Of a stretch of 64,000 nucleotides of DNA, positions 7,557 to 15,117 are shown one piece after another. The stretch's first letter is position 1. Every line of letters starts with the position of its first letter. A program made the translations under genes and the position numbers. The DNA is from Prolixibacter sp. NT017. GTDB lineage: Bacteria > Bacteroidota > Bacteroidia > Bacteroidales > Prolixibacteraceae. The stretch is taken from assembly GCF_009617875.1 (NCBI RefSeq), contig NZ_BLAV01000001.1:682001-746000 (forward strand), given 5' to 3'. The notes under the pieces were generated by a model. It saw nothing but the letters and a program-made list of their open reading frames with translations. It made no database searches and was not told where the DNA came from.

Positions 7557-8123
7557 AGAACTCTTTTTCTCCCCGCCTACTTCTTCCTGTTTCTCGTCTG
7601 CTTCCCAAAGGAGCAGGGCATTCTTTTCACTTTTCAGGTACTCCTGTTCTTCCTCCTCGGTGATGCAGAGGGTGCGTATTTTGCGATCGGTCATCTTTTC
7701 GGCGCTGGTCGTGAGGCGGCCGAGGTAGTTGCGGTCGATGTTTTCGCCGACCAGGATGATGTCGATGATGCGGCTCTCGCGGCCGGCAGCCATTTCGCCG
7801 GTCAGCCAGGCGCGGGACACATGCCCCAGCTTACGGATCAGATCACTGACCACGTGGTCGATCCCCACATGTTTCATGAGGATGCTGTGGATGTCGCGGA
7901 ACAACGGATGTTTTGTATTCGCTGTGAACATCTTTTTGTTGCCGTCGAAGCTCGATGTGAGCAACCCGGCCTGTTCGAAACGGTTCAGCTCCACGCGGAT
8001 GGCGTTGGATGACTCGTTGAATTCATCGGCCAGCCCACGCAGGTAAGACGAGGTACTGCTGTTGAGGAAAAACTTCAGCAACAGCTTAATTCTTGTTTGG
8101 GATGTAATGAGGGATTCCAGCAC
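7554..8123 (-). CDS. Winged-helix regulator with MNT-like C-terminal domain
   Basis: Protein of 189 residues. Residues 1-75 form an ArsR/MarR-like winged helix (TSQTRIKLLLKFFLN, LADEFNESSNAIRVELNRFE, wing TSSFDGNKKMFTANT). Residues 90-170 resemble a degenerate minimal nucleotidyltransferase (AWLTGEMAAGRESRIIDIILVG) in which the GSR and DxD positions are changed, so catalysis is unlikely. Such proteins sit near Wzz genes in Bacteroidota polysaccharide loci and probably regulate them (inference). No ATG fits the N-terminus and GTG at 8123 is chosen. The C-terminal tail is low-complexity Glu/Lys/Ser. Confidence 0.7.
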   Translation of the reverse strand: MLESLITSQTRIKLLLKFFLNSSTSSYLRGLADEFNESSNAIRVELNRFEQAGLLTSSFDGNKKMFTANTKHPLFRDIHSILMKHVGIDHVVSDLIRKLGHVSRAWLTGEMAAGRESRIIDIILVGENIDRNYLGRLTTSAEKMTDRKIRTLCITEEEEQEYLKSEKNALLLWEADEKQEEVGGEKKSS

Positions 8124-8205
8124 GATCGATCGAGTGATTAGGTATTGATATTGGCTACTAATGGTGTTTTTGAGGGGGTGGTTGGGCGATTCATAAATCT
8201 TATTT

Positions 8206-8335
8206 GGATTACGCTAATTATGGCGAATTACGCGAATTAGGCTTCGTTCAACTTGTTGTTTATTTTGATTACGCGAATTCTATTGAAAGAGATTACGCGA
8301 ATTTTAGCTAATTACGCCAATTGGCTTCGTTCAAT
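8206..8335. repeat. aattacgcgaatt word array abutting a GxxExxY gene
   Basis: Two successive blocks, each ending in CTTCGTTCAA (8242-8251 and 8325-8334). The second linker overlaps the stop codon of the GxxExxY pseudogene (TGA complement at 8331-8333). About 118 bp are shared with 4958-5075. Confidence 0.85.
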
Positions 8336-8823
8336 AGTGTGCTTTTGAGTTGACGAACCGTTTCCATCGGAGACTTTTCTCCCCAAAATTGACCAGGAGT
8401 CCGACGGGAAGATTGGCTGCTTTGATGTAGTTGATGGTTTGCTGTTCGTCTATCTTTAATAAAATGGTTTTACTTTTGATTTCCAGGATGATTTTGTCAA
8501 AGCAAAAAAAGTCAGCTTTGAAGTACTTGTCCAGTTTGACATCGGTTAAATCACCCCTAATCCCCTGAAGGGGACTTGTCACTCCGATGAATTTTTGCTT
8601 TTGTTAGCATCGCTGAATTAGCCTATTTTATTTCGAAGCCTTGAAACTCTGAGCAGACCCTTAAGCCGCCCCTTTAGGGGAGGTTTGGAGGGGTGGTCGT
8701 TAATTCTTTCTCTAATGCTTCAGCATAAACACTTTCTAAAAATCCCGGTCCTAATGTTCTGTGAACTTTCATACAGGCTCCAATGATCGAGAATACTTTG
8801 TCCTTGAGTAAAAGCTCTGACAT
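8331..8823 (-). pseudogene. GxxExxY (PDDEXK_3-like) gene interrupted by a palindromic insertion
   Basis: Near-duplicate of the intact gene at 10067-10453. Reading from ATG 8823, the N-terminal half (IIGACMKVHRTLGPGFLESVYAEALEKEL) is present up to about 8698. It is followed by about 150 bp of foreign sequence with stops, then the C-terminal half resumes (KLDKYFKADFFCFDKIILEIK to the stop at 8331). About 17 codons present in the intact copy are missing at the junction, so insertion came with a deletion. The family is predicted to have a PD-(D/E)xK nuclease fold; the DKIILEIK segment holds the putative ExK. Confidence 0.85.
8548..8698. mobile_element. MITE/REP-like palindromic element inside the GxxExxY gene
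   Basis: About 150 bp with imperfect terminal inverted repeats: TCACCCCTAATCCCCT at the left, and at the right a block whose complement is ACCACCCCTCCAAACCTCCCCT. Each end also forms its own small hairpin (CCCCTGAAGGGG at 8562-8573, CCCCTTTAGGGG at 8669-8680). It contains no gene and no clear target duplication. It resembles non-autonomous elements widespread in Bacteroidota (general knowledge, not checked). Confidence 0.65.
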
Positions 8824-8856
8824 CAATTCGCGGAATTAGCTATAATTAGCGTAATA
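8824..8856. repeat. Word repeat directly upstream of the GxxExxY pseudogene start
   Basis: AATTCGCGGAATTAGCTATAATTAGCG-type words touch the start codon at 8823, leaving no room for an ordinary promoter or leader. The same arrangement is seen at the intact copy. Confidence 0.75.
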
Positions 8857-8865
8857 TTATAAAGA

Positions 8866-9996
8866 TTAACTCTCGATGTTTTCTGTTTCGTCCTCATCGG
8901 TAGAATTCCAGCGCTCCTTGAACTGCTGCAAATACTCTCTTCCGAAGACGACTCCTGTGCCGATGATGCCACCGAGGAAGATCCAGATGATGAGGATCAT
9001 CGGTCTGTTGGGCTTGGATTTTTCCAGGGGAACGGATACCGGCTCGATGATGGTGAAGACCGGCGTGTCTTCTTTCACCTGAATTTTGGCCTGCTCCAGT
9101 TGTTTGGCCAGCTCGGTATAGACACTCGATAAGAGGTTGTAATTGCTGTTCAAACGCTCCAGTTCAGTTTGTGCCATGGCGGTGGCCACATTTTTGTTGC
9201 GGTCGCGGAATCGGGCCAGTTCGTTCTGCGCCTTTTCAAACTGTTTCTTTGTTTCGTCGTACCGTTGCTGCACGAACTCGAGATTGGCCTTCGCTTTCTT
9301 TACCTTGAAGTCGGTGATGTACTGCTGCAGCATTTTCTGCGTGTGCTCTGCCAGTTGTGCAGCGGGCAACGCTTCCGGCATGTTACACGTGAGGGTGACA
9401 TAGCCGTCCTTGTCGTTGTAATCGATGGAGACCAAATCGGCCAGTTTCTTTTGTACTTTCCGTTGGCCATTGGTTAGCCGGATGGGACCGTTGTTGCCGG
9501 ACGAAGTTCCGTCTTCCGGTTTTCCTTTGATGGCTTTCAGGATGACTCCCGGCAAGCCAATGGTGTATTTAATGAGAGGATTGGGCTTGTCATATTCGGT
9601 GTAGTAATCGAAAAGCGATACCGGATGGTCGATGCCTTTGAAAGTGAGCTTGGTTTTCATCAGTTCCAACTGGAAGGGTACACTGGAGATGATTTGCGGA
9701 TAGACGGCCGGCGTGATATCGGAGTTGCTGCCAATATTGAGGTTAAAACCAGCCATGGCTGCCAGGCCGGAAAGACCTCCCAGTTTGGACTGGCCACCGG
9801 CGCCCTGGGGTACCATGGTGGTGGCAGCGGTGTACTGTTTGGCACTAAAGAGCGCTACCAACAGGCCCAGCACCGCAAAGATGGCTACCGTTTTGATGAT
9901 GGTTTTCCGTCCTTCCCAGAGGGTCTTCGCCATCTGAATGAGATCGATTTCGTCGTCGGCGGTGGCACCTGGATTATAATTTTTTTCTTCTGTCAT
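8866..9996 (-). CDS. Wzz/GumC-type polysaccharide chain-length determinant
   Basis: Polysaccharide co-polymerase of 376 residues. A short cytoplasmic N-terminus leads to TM1 (about residues 35-52), a long periplasmic coiled-coil region (KKAKANLEFVQQRYDETKKQFEKAQNELARFRDRN, about 225-260), a Pro-rich EPVSVPLEKSKPNRP segment and TM2 (about 331-350). There is no C-terminal tyrosine kinase, so it is the short Wzz form. It should set glycan chain length together with the Wza-like protein upstream in the same operon. An intact GxxExxY gene with its repeats separates it from that gene. Confidence 0.88.
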   Translation of the reverse strand: MTEEKNYNPGATADDEIDLIQMAKTLWEGRKTIIKTVAIFAVLGLLVALFSAKQYTAATTMVPQGAGGQSKLGGLSGLAAMAGFNLNIGSNSDITPAVYPQIISSVPFQLELMKTKLTFKGIDHPVSLFDYYTEYDKPNPLIKYTIGLPGVILKAIKGKPEDGTSSGNNGPIRLTNGQRKVQKKLADLVSIDYNDKDGYVTLTCNMPEALPAAQLAEHTQKMLQQYITDFKVKKAKANLEFVQQRYDETKKQFEKAQNELARFRDRNKNVATAMAQTELERLNSNYNLLSSVYTELAKQLEQAKIQVKEDTPVFTIIEPVSVPLEKSKPNRPMILIIWIFLGGIIGTGVVFGREYLQQFKERWNSTDEDETENIES

Positions 9997-10024
9997 TTCT
10001 GTAGATGTATTTTTTAATGAAGAA

Positions 10025-10070
10025 GGATTACGCGAATTTTAGCGAATTACGCGAATTACACTTCGTTCAA
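10025..10070. repeat. Word array at the 3' end of the intact GxxExxY gene
   Basis: GGATTACGCGAATTTTAGCGAATTACGCGAATTACA followed by CTTCGTTCAA (10061-10070), which overlaps the GxxExxY stop codon (TGA complement at 10067-10069). The layout is the same as at the broken copy. Confidence 0.85.
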
Positions 10071-10453
10071 TAGTATGCTTTCGAGTTGGCAAACCGTTTC
10101 CATCGAAGACTTTTTTCACCAAAGTTGACTAAAAGTCCGACGGGAAGATTGGCTGCTTTGATGTAATTGATGGTTTGCTGTTCGTCTATTTTCAATAAAA
10201 ATGTTTTACTCTTGATTTCCAAGATGATTTTGTCGAAGCAAAGAAAGTCGGCCTTAAAGAATTTATTCATCGGCTTTTCTTCGTAGTGTACCTCCAGTTT
10301 GATTTCACGATGATGTGGAATATTTCTGGTCGATAATTCTTTTTCTAACGCTTCGGCATAAACACTTTCCAAGAATCCAGGTCCTAAGGTTCGATGGACC
10401 TTCATGCATGCCCCGATGATTTGGTAGCTTTCTTGTTTGAAAAGGATATCCAT
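10067..10453 (-). CDS. GxxExxY protein (PDDEXK_3 family)
   Basis: Small protein of 128 residues with the name-giving GPGFLESVY motif (GxxExxY) near residue 22. The C-terminal half, ADFLCFDKIILEIKSK followed by YIKAANLPVGLLVNFG, fits the PD-(D/E)xK nuclease-like PDDEXK_3 fold. Function is unproven in the family. The ATG at 10453 is preferred over an upstream TTG. Both ends are flanked directly by aattacgcgaatt words, the stop codon overlaps a conserved CTTCGTTCAA linker, and a second broken copy with the same flanks lies at 8331-8823. Gene plus words therefore look like one dispersing unit placed between the wza-like and wzz-like genes. Confidence 0.88.
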   Translation of the reverse strand: MDILFKQESYQIIGACMKVHRTLGPGFLESVYAEALEKELSTRNIPHHREIKLEVHYEEKPMNKFFKADFLCFDKIILEIKSKTFLLKIDEQQTINYIKAANLPVGLLVNFGEKSLRWKRFANSKAYY

Positions 10454-10459
10454 CGCACC

Positions 10460-10530
10460 CAATTCGTGTAATTCGCTTTAAATTCGTGTAATTGGTATGA
10501 TTTAAATTGACTTCGTCGAACTTCGTTTCG
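10460..10530. repeat. Word array at the 5' end of the intact GxxExxY gene
   Basis: AATTCGTGTAATTCGC and AATTCGTGTAATTGG words begin 7 bp from the start codon; CTTCGTCGAACTTCG follows. There is no recognisable promoter between repeat and gene. Confidence 0.75.
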
Positions 10531-10562
10531 CGTGACTAAATCAATAAGGTCTATCAGTTATG

Positions 10563-12992
10563 TTACAATTTATTTACCAGTGTGACGATCGTTAACGACA
10601 TGGCGCTAAGGGCACTGGAGAGGCTGATCCATTGAGCGGCGGACATGCCTTCCTTATCCGGGCGGGCCGGGACGATGATTTCGCTGCCGGGTGTTATTTT
10701 CGGATAGTTCCGGGCGAGGAACAGGAAGGAGTGGGTTGTAGCTGTTGTACCGTTGGGGTAGATGACATACACCTTTCCGCGCCGTGCGCGCGGGGCAAAA
10801 CCTCCGGCTTTATTGATGTAACTCCGGAGGGATTTTCCTTGTTCAAAGGTCTGTGCTACCGGGTTCATCACACCACCGGATACCTTGATGGTCTGCATCT
10901 TTTTCGGAATGTGCAGCTCGTCACCGGGCATCAGCATGAGGTCGATATCACTGCCGGGATTGGCCATGATTTTCTGCAGATCGATACCGACCAGTTGTTT
11001 GGGAGTGATATCTAACTTCAGGGTACTGTCTTTTTCCATCAAGGTTTTACGAGCATCGATCTCTTCCTGGGTTAAGCCGGTGCTGCGGGTGAGGGTCGCT
11101 CCCTTCAGGTAAGCGTCCCGGGTAAAGCCTCCGGCCCGGTTGATGATGTCGGAAATGCGCTCGTTTTTGTGCGCGATGCTGTAACTCCCGGCGTAAACAA
11201 CTTCCCCGTCAACCATTACACTTCCCTGGTCGCGGTATCCGGGTGCGCGGCGTACATATACCTGGTCGAACGGTTCCAGAACAAAACCGGCATCCTTCGG
11301 GTTCAGTTTTAAATTCCGGGGGACCTGAAAGGTGAAAATGTGCGACAGCTGGTTGGTCGTTTCCGACGCTTCGCTGTGACTCAGCCGGCGGGCCACTTCG
11401 ATGAAGCCCACATCGGCATTTTCCTTGAAGCCACCAGCGCGGAAAATCAGGTCTTCCAATGTCATTTTGTCATTGTAAGGGAACTTGCCGGGATTGAGTA
11501 CCTCTCCCACAATATTCACTGTCTGGTCTTCCCGCATATCGAAGATGGAGCGGATGGTGACCACATCATTGGGCCTGAGATCGGTATCCCACGTGCCTTT
11601 TTCCACATCACCCAGGTTGAAAGCGATGTTTTCCCACTCCCAGTTGGCTTTGCGGCGGGAGAGGATGGCACGGTTGAGGAACGCTTCTTCTTTGGGACCG
11701 TCCGCTTTTTTCAGCAGGTCGGAGAGTTTCATTCCCTCTTTCCACTGGTAGGAACCGGGACGGAAAACGGCTCCGTTGATGGTGACGCGGTTGGTGTACC
11801 GGTCGAGCAAAGTGTCGGCTTTCACCATATCGCCATTTTGCATGGTGAATTTGCTGAATTGAGCATGGTCGACGTCCTGAATGCTTTTTTCCTTTTCTGT
11901 ATTCCGGGTAACCGAAATGTTTTGTGTGTAGGCATTTTCGGCAAAACCACCGGCATATTTGATCAGGTTGGCCAGTGTTTCCCCTTTTTTCACTTCAAAC
12001 AAACCATCGCGTTTGAAGGCGCCTTCAACGTCAATGCGTTCTTCGTAGGTGGGGACAAAAAGGATATCCTGGTCGCGCAACTGCACGTTGGCTTTTGGGT
12101 TGGCATTGACCAGGAAGTCGTATACATCGATGGTGTGAACGACTTTGCCGCCACGAATCACCTGGATGTTTCTGAACGAACCATTCTCAGTAGGTCCACC
12201 GGAAAGGTAAAGCGCGTTGAACGCGGAAGCAGTGGCCGGCAGGGTATAGGTTCCCGGTGCATTCACATCGCCAATGACATTGACTTTGATGCTGCGAACC
12301 GTTCCCATGCTGACTTCTGCATAGGTGTTGGGATTGGCACCTGAAAGTCCGCTGTAAATACTGATAAGTCGTTTTTGAATTTGCTTGTTGGCTTCTTCGA
12401 ACGTGCTGCCTGCCACATATACCGGACCGATATCGGGGATGTTGATGGCGCCATTTTGGTCGATGGTCAGCTGGTAAGTGGCCTGAGAGGCTCCCCAAAC
12501 CGTAATCACCAATTCGTCGCCAATGCCTAATACATAATCTTTGGGTGTAGGAATATTGACAGAGGGTTCGAAGGTGAGATTTTTTGAATTGAACAGTTTG
12601 AAGCCAAAGACTTTTTCGTTTTCCGGCGTGGGTAAAATGGGGGCTTTCACCGAAAGGGAGTCGGTTTGTGCCGTTGGTGTTTCCGTTGAAGTGTCTTCCT
12701 TAACAGGCTGTTCGAGGCCCGTACCATTTTGCAGCTGCTGGATTCGTGCCATCAGCTGGTCAATTTGCGCCTGGGATGCGCCCCGTGCTTTGGCCAGCGC
12801 GACGGCCTGTTCCTGTGTCAAACCGCGGTCCTGTATTTCCTTCATGATTTTACGGACCTGAGCATCGCTTAGCTTACTTACATCCACCTGCGATGGATTG
12901 ATATCGCTACTTTGGGTTTGTGCCATTCCCTGCGAAACCGTCAGAGTCAGTGACAGTATCACCAGGGTGAAAATGGTTTTCAACTTCAACAT
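10563..12992 (-). CDS. Wza-like polysaccharide export outer-membrane protein with multiple SLBB domains
   Basis: Outer-membrane/periplasmic export protein of 809 residues. It has a signal peptide (residues 1-24, cleaved after SQGMA) and a charged linker with helical KLSDAQVRKIMKEI and ALAKARGASQAQIDQL segments. A Poly_export domain spans about 148-230 (YVLGIGDELVITVWG, GAINIPDIGPVYVAG). At least five SLBB repeats follow, with recurring VxVxGxVxxPGxY and LxdLIxxAGGF signatures, then a C-terminal hydrophobic helix (ISLSSALSAMSLTIVTLV). It works with the Wzz-like protein downstream. It is preceded by an 870-bp leader after upxY. Confidence 0.9.
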   Translation of the reverse strand: MLKLKTIFTLVILSLTLTVSQGMAQTQSSDINPSQVDVSKLSDAQVRKIMKEIQDRGLTQEQAVALAKARGASQAQIDQLMARIQQLQNGTGLEQPVKEDTSTETPTAQTDSLSVKAPILPTPENEKVFGFKLFNSKNLTFEPSVNIPTPKDYVLGIGDELVITVWGASQATYQLTIDQNGAINIPDIGPVYVAGSTFEEANKQIQKRLISIYSGLSGANPNTYAEVSMGTVRSIKVNVIGDVNAPGTYTLPATASAFNALYLSGGPTENGSFRNIQVIRGGKVVHTIDVYDFLVNANPKANVQLRDQDILFVPTYEERIDVEGAFKRDGLFEVKKGETLANLIKYAGGFAENAYTQNISVTRNTEKEKSIQDVDHAQFSKFTMQNGDMVKADTLLDRYTNRVTINGAVFRPGSYQWKEGMKLSDLLKKADGPKEEAFLNRAILSRRKANWEWENIAFNLGDVEKGTWDTDLRPNDVVTIRSIFDMREDQTVNIVGEVLNPGKFPYNDKMTLEDLIFRAGGFKENADVGFIEVARRLSHSEASETTNQLSHIFTFQVPRNLKLNPKDAGFVLEPFDQVYVRRAPGYRDQGSVMVDGEVVYAGSYSIAHKNERISDIINRAGGFTRDAYLKGATLTRSTGLTQEEIDARKTLMEKDSTLKLDITPKQLVGIDLQKIMANPGSDIDLMLMPGDELHIPKKMQTIKVSGGVMNPVAQTFEQGKSLRSYINKAGGFAPRARRGKVYVIYPNGTTATTHSFLFLARNYPKITPGSEIIVPARPDKEGMSAAQWISLSSALSAMSLTIVTLVNKL

Positions 12993-13866
12993 ATTCGGAT
13001 TATATAATTATTTGTAAAATACGGATTACACGAATTAGGGCGAATTACACGAAACGTAGTTCGACGCAGTCAATTCCAATAAATATGAATTACGCTAATT
13101 AAGGCCAATTACGCTAATTGCGCTTCGACGTTGCTATGGCAAAAAGTGATTAGCGTGAATTTTCTTTGCGGCCTCTGCGTGGAGTCTTTAGTAATAAAGG
13201 TCGAACGTTGAAAGTCAAAGGTCTAGAGTCAAAAGTTGAGCAAAGCGAAATCGCGATCGAAGTATCGGGGGCCCATGTCTAAAATCTCCTGTCTCTAAGT
13301 CTCTTACTTAACACTTAGACTCTGTCCAATCTGAAACCCTTCAACCAATTAATAATGAATAATGTGTGATGAAGAGGTCGAAAGTTGCGCAGCCTGAAAC
13401 CTATGACTAATATCTGATCACTGTGCGGCGACGATGTATCGTGGCCCTGCCTGACTGCTACCGGACGAACCGGAGGTGAACAATAGTAACTACAGTAACA
13501 ACAGAAACCGCGAAGCTCAACCTGAAACCTGTAACCTCTAATCGCGAAGCGTCTTCTTTTCACAGCTTCGCCTCCTCAGTCCCATATGGAATGGGTGAGC
13601 AGGCAAAATTATTGGCAGCGGTTGAAAATTGAACTACAATTGTTGTTCATTATTAACCGTCAGTGTGCCAGTGATTCATCTGTTTTAGTCTTTTAAAAAT
13701 ACGTGTAACCTTGCCTTGTGCGGATTACACGGTCAAATGTAATGAATAAAAATATTACTCAAAATCTGAAACGTAAGGGAATTGTTAAAATTGTGGCGAA
13801 TGGTCAAAAAATGATGGTGAACGTATCAAAATCTTTGATGAACGTGCAAAACTTTTTGATGAACGG
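12993..13866. other. Long leader between upxY and the export gene: mosaic of word repeats
   Basis: No credible gene. From the right end: direct repeats TTTGATGAACG (13834 and 13854), AT-rich sequence, then a mosaic of cctgaaacct, gaaagtcaaaggtc, tctctaagtctctta and taataatgaataatg words (about 13200-13560). After that come a CTTTGCGGCCTCTGCGTGGA word (13164-13183) and aattacgctaatt arrays (13021-13130). The region would be the transcribed leader acted on by the UpxY antiterminator (inference). Confidence 0.6.
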
Positions 13867-14385
13867 TTAACGGGTAACTGCCAATTCGGAGATGGGAACT
13901 TCGACCATGACTGTGTAGCCAACGGGCTGTAAACGAATACCTACTTTGTTTTTTCCTTTGATTTGGACAAGTTCTCCTTTCATGCCCATTAAGGGGCCGG
14001 AAAGAATCTCGACCATTTCGCCGGTCTTCAAATCTTCGCGGGTCAGTTCCACTTTGATCTGGTCCTGGTGAAGCATTTTTTTCAGCGATTCGATGTCTTC
14101 GTCGCGCACGGGTGCCGCTTTGCCTCCAAAGGTAATGTAGCATACAACATGTTCTGTTTGAAGTACCCGGTCGTAATCCTTCCGGTTGATATGAACAAAG
14201 ACATAGCCGGGCATCAGCGGCATTTCTACCAGCTTCTTCCTGTCGCTCCACTGACGGAGTTTTTTCTGGATGGGCAAGTAAGCCTCGATATCTTTCTCAG
14301 CAAGTGTTTGCAGCACTTTCTTTTCAGAACGGCTTTTTACATATACCGCATACCAGCGCGTCAGAGATTCTTTTGTGGCTTCCAT
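13867..14385 (-). CDS. UpxY-type transcription antiterminator (NusG paralogue)
   Basis: NusG-like protein of 172 residues with an NGN domain (WYAVYVKSRSEKKVLQTL at about 10-27, then MPLMPGYVFVHI) and a C-terminal KOW domain (GEMVEILSGPLMGMKGELV). UpxY proteins bind RNA polymerase and let it read through the long leader of their own polysaccharide operon (established in Bacteroides). Here it is the first gene of a minus-strand locus with more than 13 kb downstream. The ATG at 14385 is chosen because it gives the usual short N-terminus; the frame remains open to 14442. Confidence 0.9.
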   Translation of the reverse strand: MEATKESLTRWYAVYVKSRSEKKVLQTLAEKDIEAYLPIQKKLRQWSDRKKLVEMPLMPGYVFVHINRKDYDRVLQTEHVVCYITFGGKAAPVRDEDIESLKKMLHQDQIKVELTREDLKTGEMVEILSGPLMGMKGELVQIKGKNKVGIRLQPVGYTVMVEVPISELAVTR

Positions 14386-15117
14386 TCCCCGGTGTTTATT
14401 GTGCTTCAGGTTTATTCTGAATGCAAATCTATAAAAAGCCATGAAAGTGCGGGGAGTTCATTTGATTTTTTTTAAGCAGGTTATTGGGTATCCTATCGTT
14501 TTGCATTGTTCTGTTTGGTTGACTGTTGAGTGTCATCATAAGAAAGGAAATTAATTGATTCCGAACAGCTGCAGACTAAATTGGAGAGGAAATTTTAGAG
14601 TAAATCAACTTTGATGTTGAAGTGTTCGGATTTTATGTCGGTTTAAACTGTGTTTTTGACAAGAAGACGGGCGTCTTTCGACTTCTTTTCGTGAAAATCG
14701 AACTGTTACTGACGCCTTTTGTGAAAAAAAGTTAATGGATTTTGGTTTGTTGTTTTTGGTGTAATTGATTCATATTTAACTGTTCATGTTTTTCTGGTAT
14801 TGTTCGGATTCATGTGTCGGTAAACTTTTTTGTGTAAAAATTAAATTTTGTAAAAAAATGTTTAAATTGCCACTGCTAACAAACTAACGAAGCTAACTGA
14901 ACCGAATATTATGAAGTACAATGAAATGCTACATTCATGTGGCTCATTGTTGCCGCATGCATTGAAACTAACTGTAACTTACCCTGATCCGTTTCGGGAT
15001 CGTTTCTTCATTTTAAAATTTGAAACTAACTAGTAGTTGAATGGCTTTTGCTGTTCAATACAACTAACAGATACACGCAACAAGTATCCATTTTTTACTA
15101 ATCTAAATCTATTATCT
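14386..15117. other. Divergent regulatory region between upxY and susC
   Basis: AT-rich, about 730 bp, serving both directions. It contains two GTGAAAA-type repeats (14691 and 14720) and a small open frame, 14911-15033, of 40 codons ahead of susC. I cannot support that frame as a gene. No clear promoter could be fixed. Confidence 0.4.

Noticed and set aside
11340..12344. 334-codon plus-strand open frame opposite the SLBB export gene
   Set aside because: Antisense shadow of a clear SLBB protein; its translation shows no domain and no start context.
4958..13130. Word repeats considered as CRISPR arrays
   Set aside because: Words are irregularly spaced, in both orientations and of several types, with no uniform spacers and no cas genes.
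13315..13563. 82-codon minus-strand open frame in the upxY leader
   Set aside because: Made entirely of word-repeat mosaic; its translation has no recognisable protein character.
14911..15033. 40-codon open frame upstream of susC, considered as a leader peptide
   Set aside because: No attenuator structure and no conservation evidence; likely chance.
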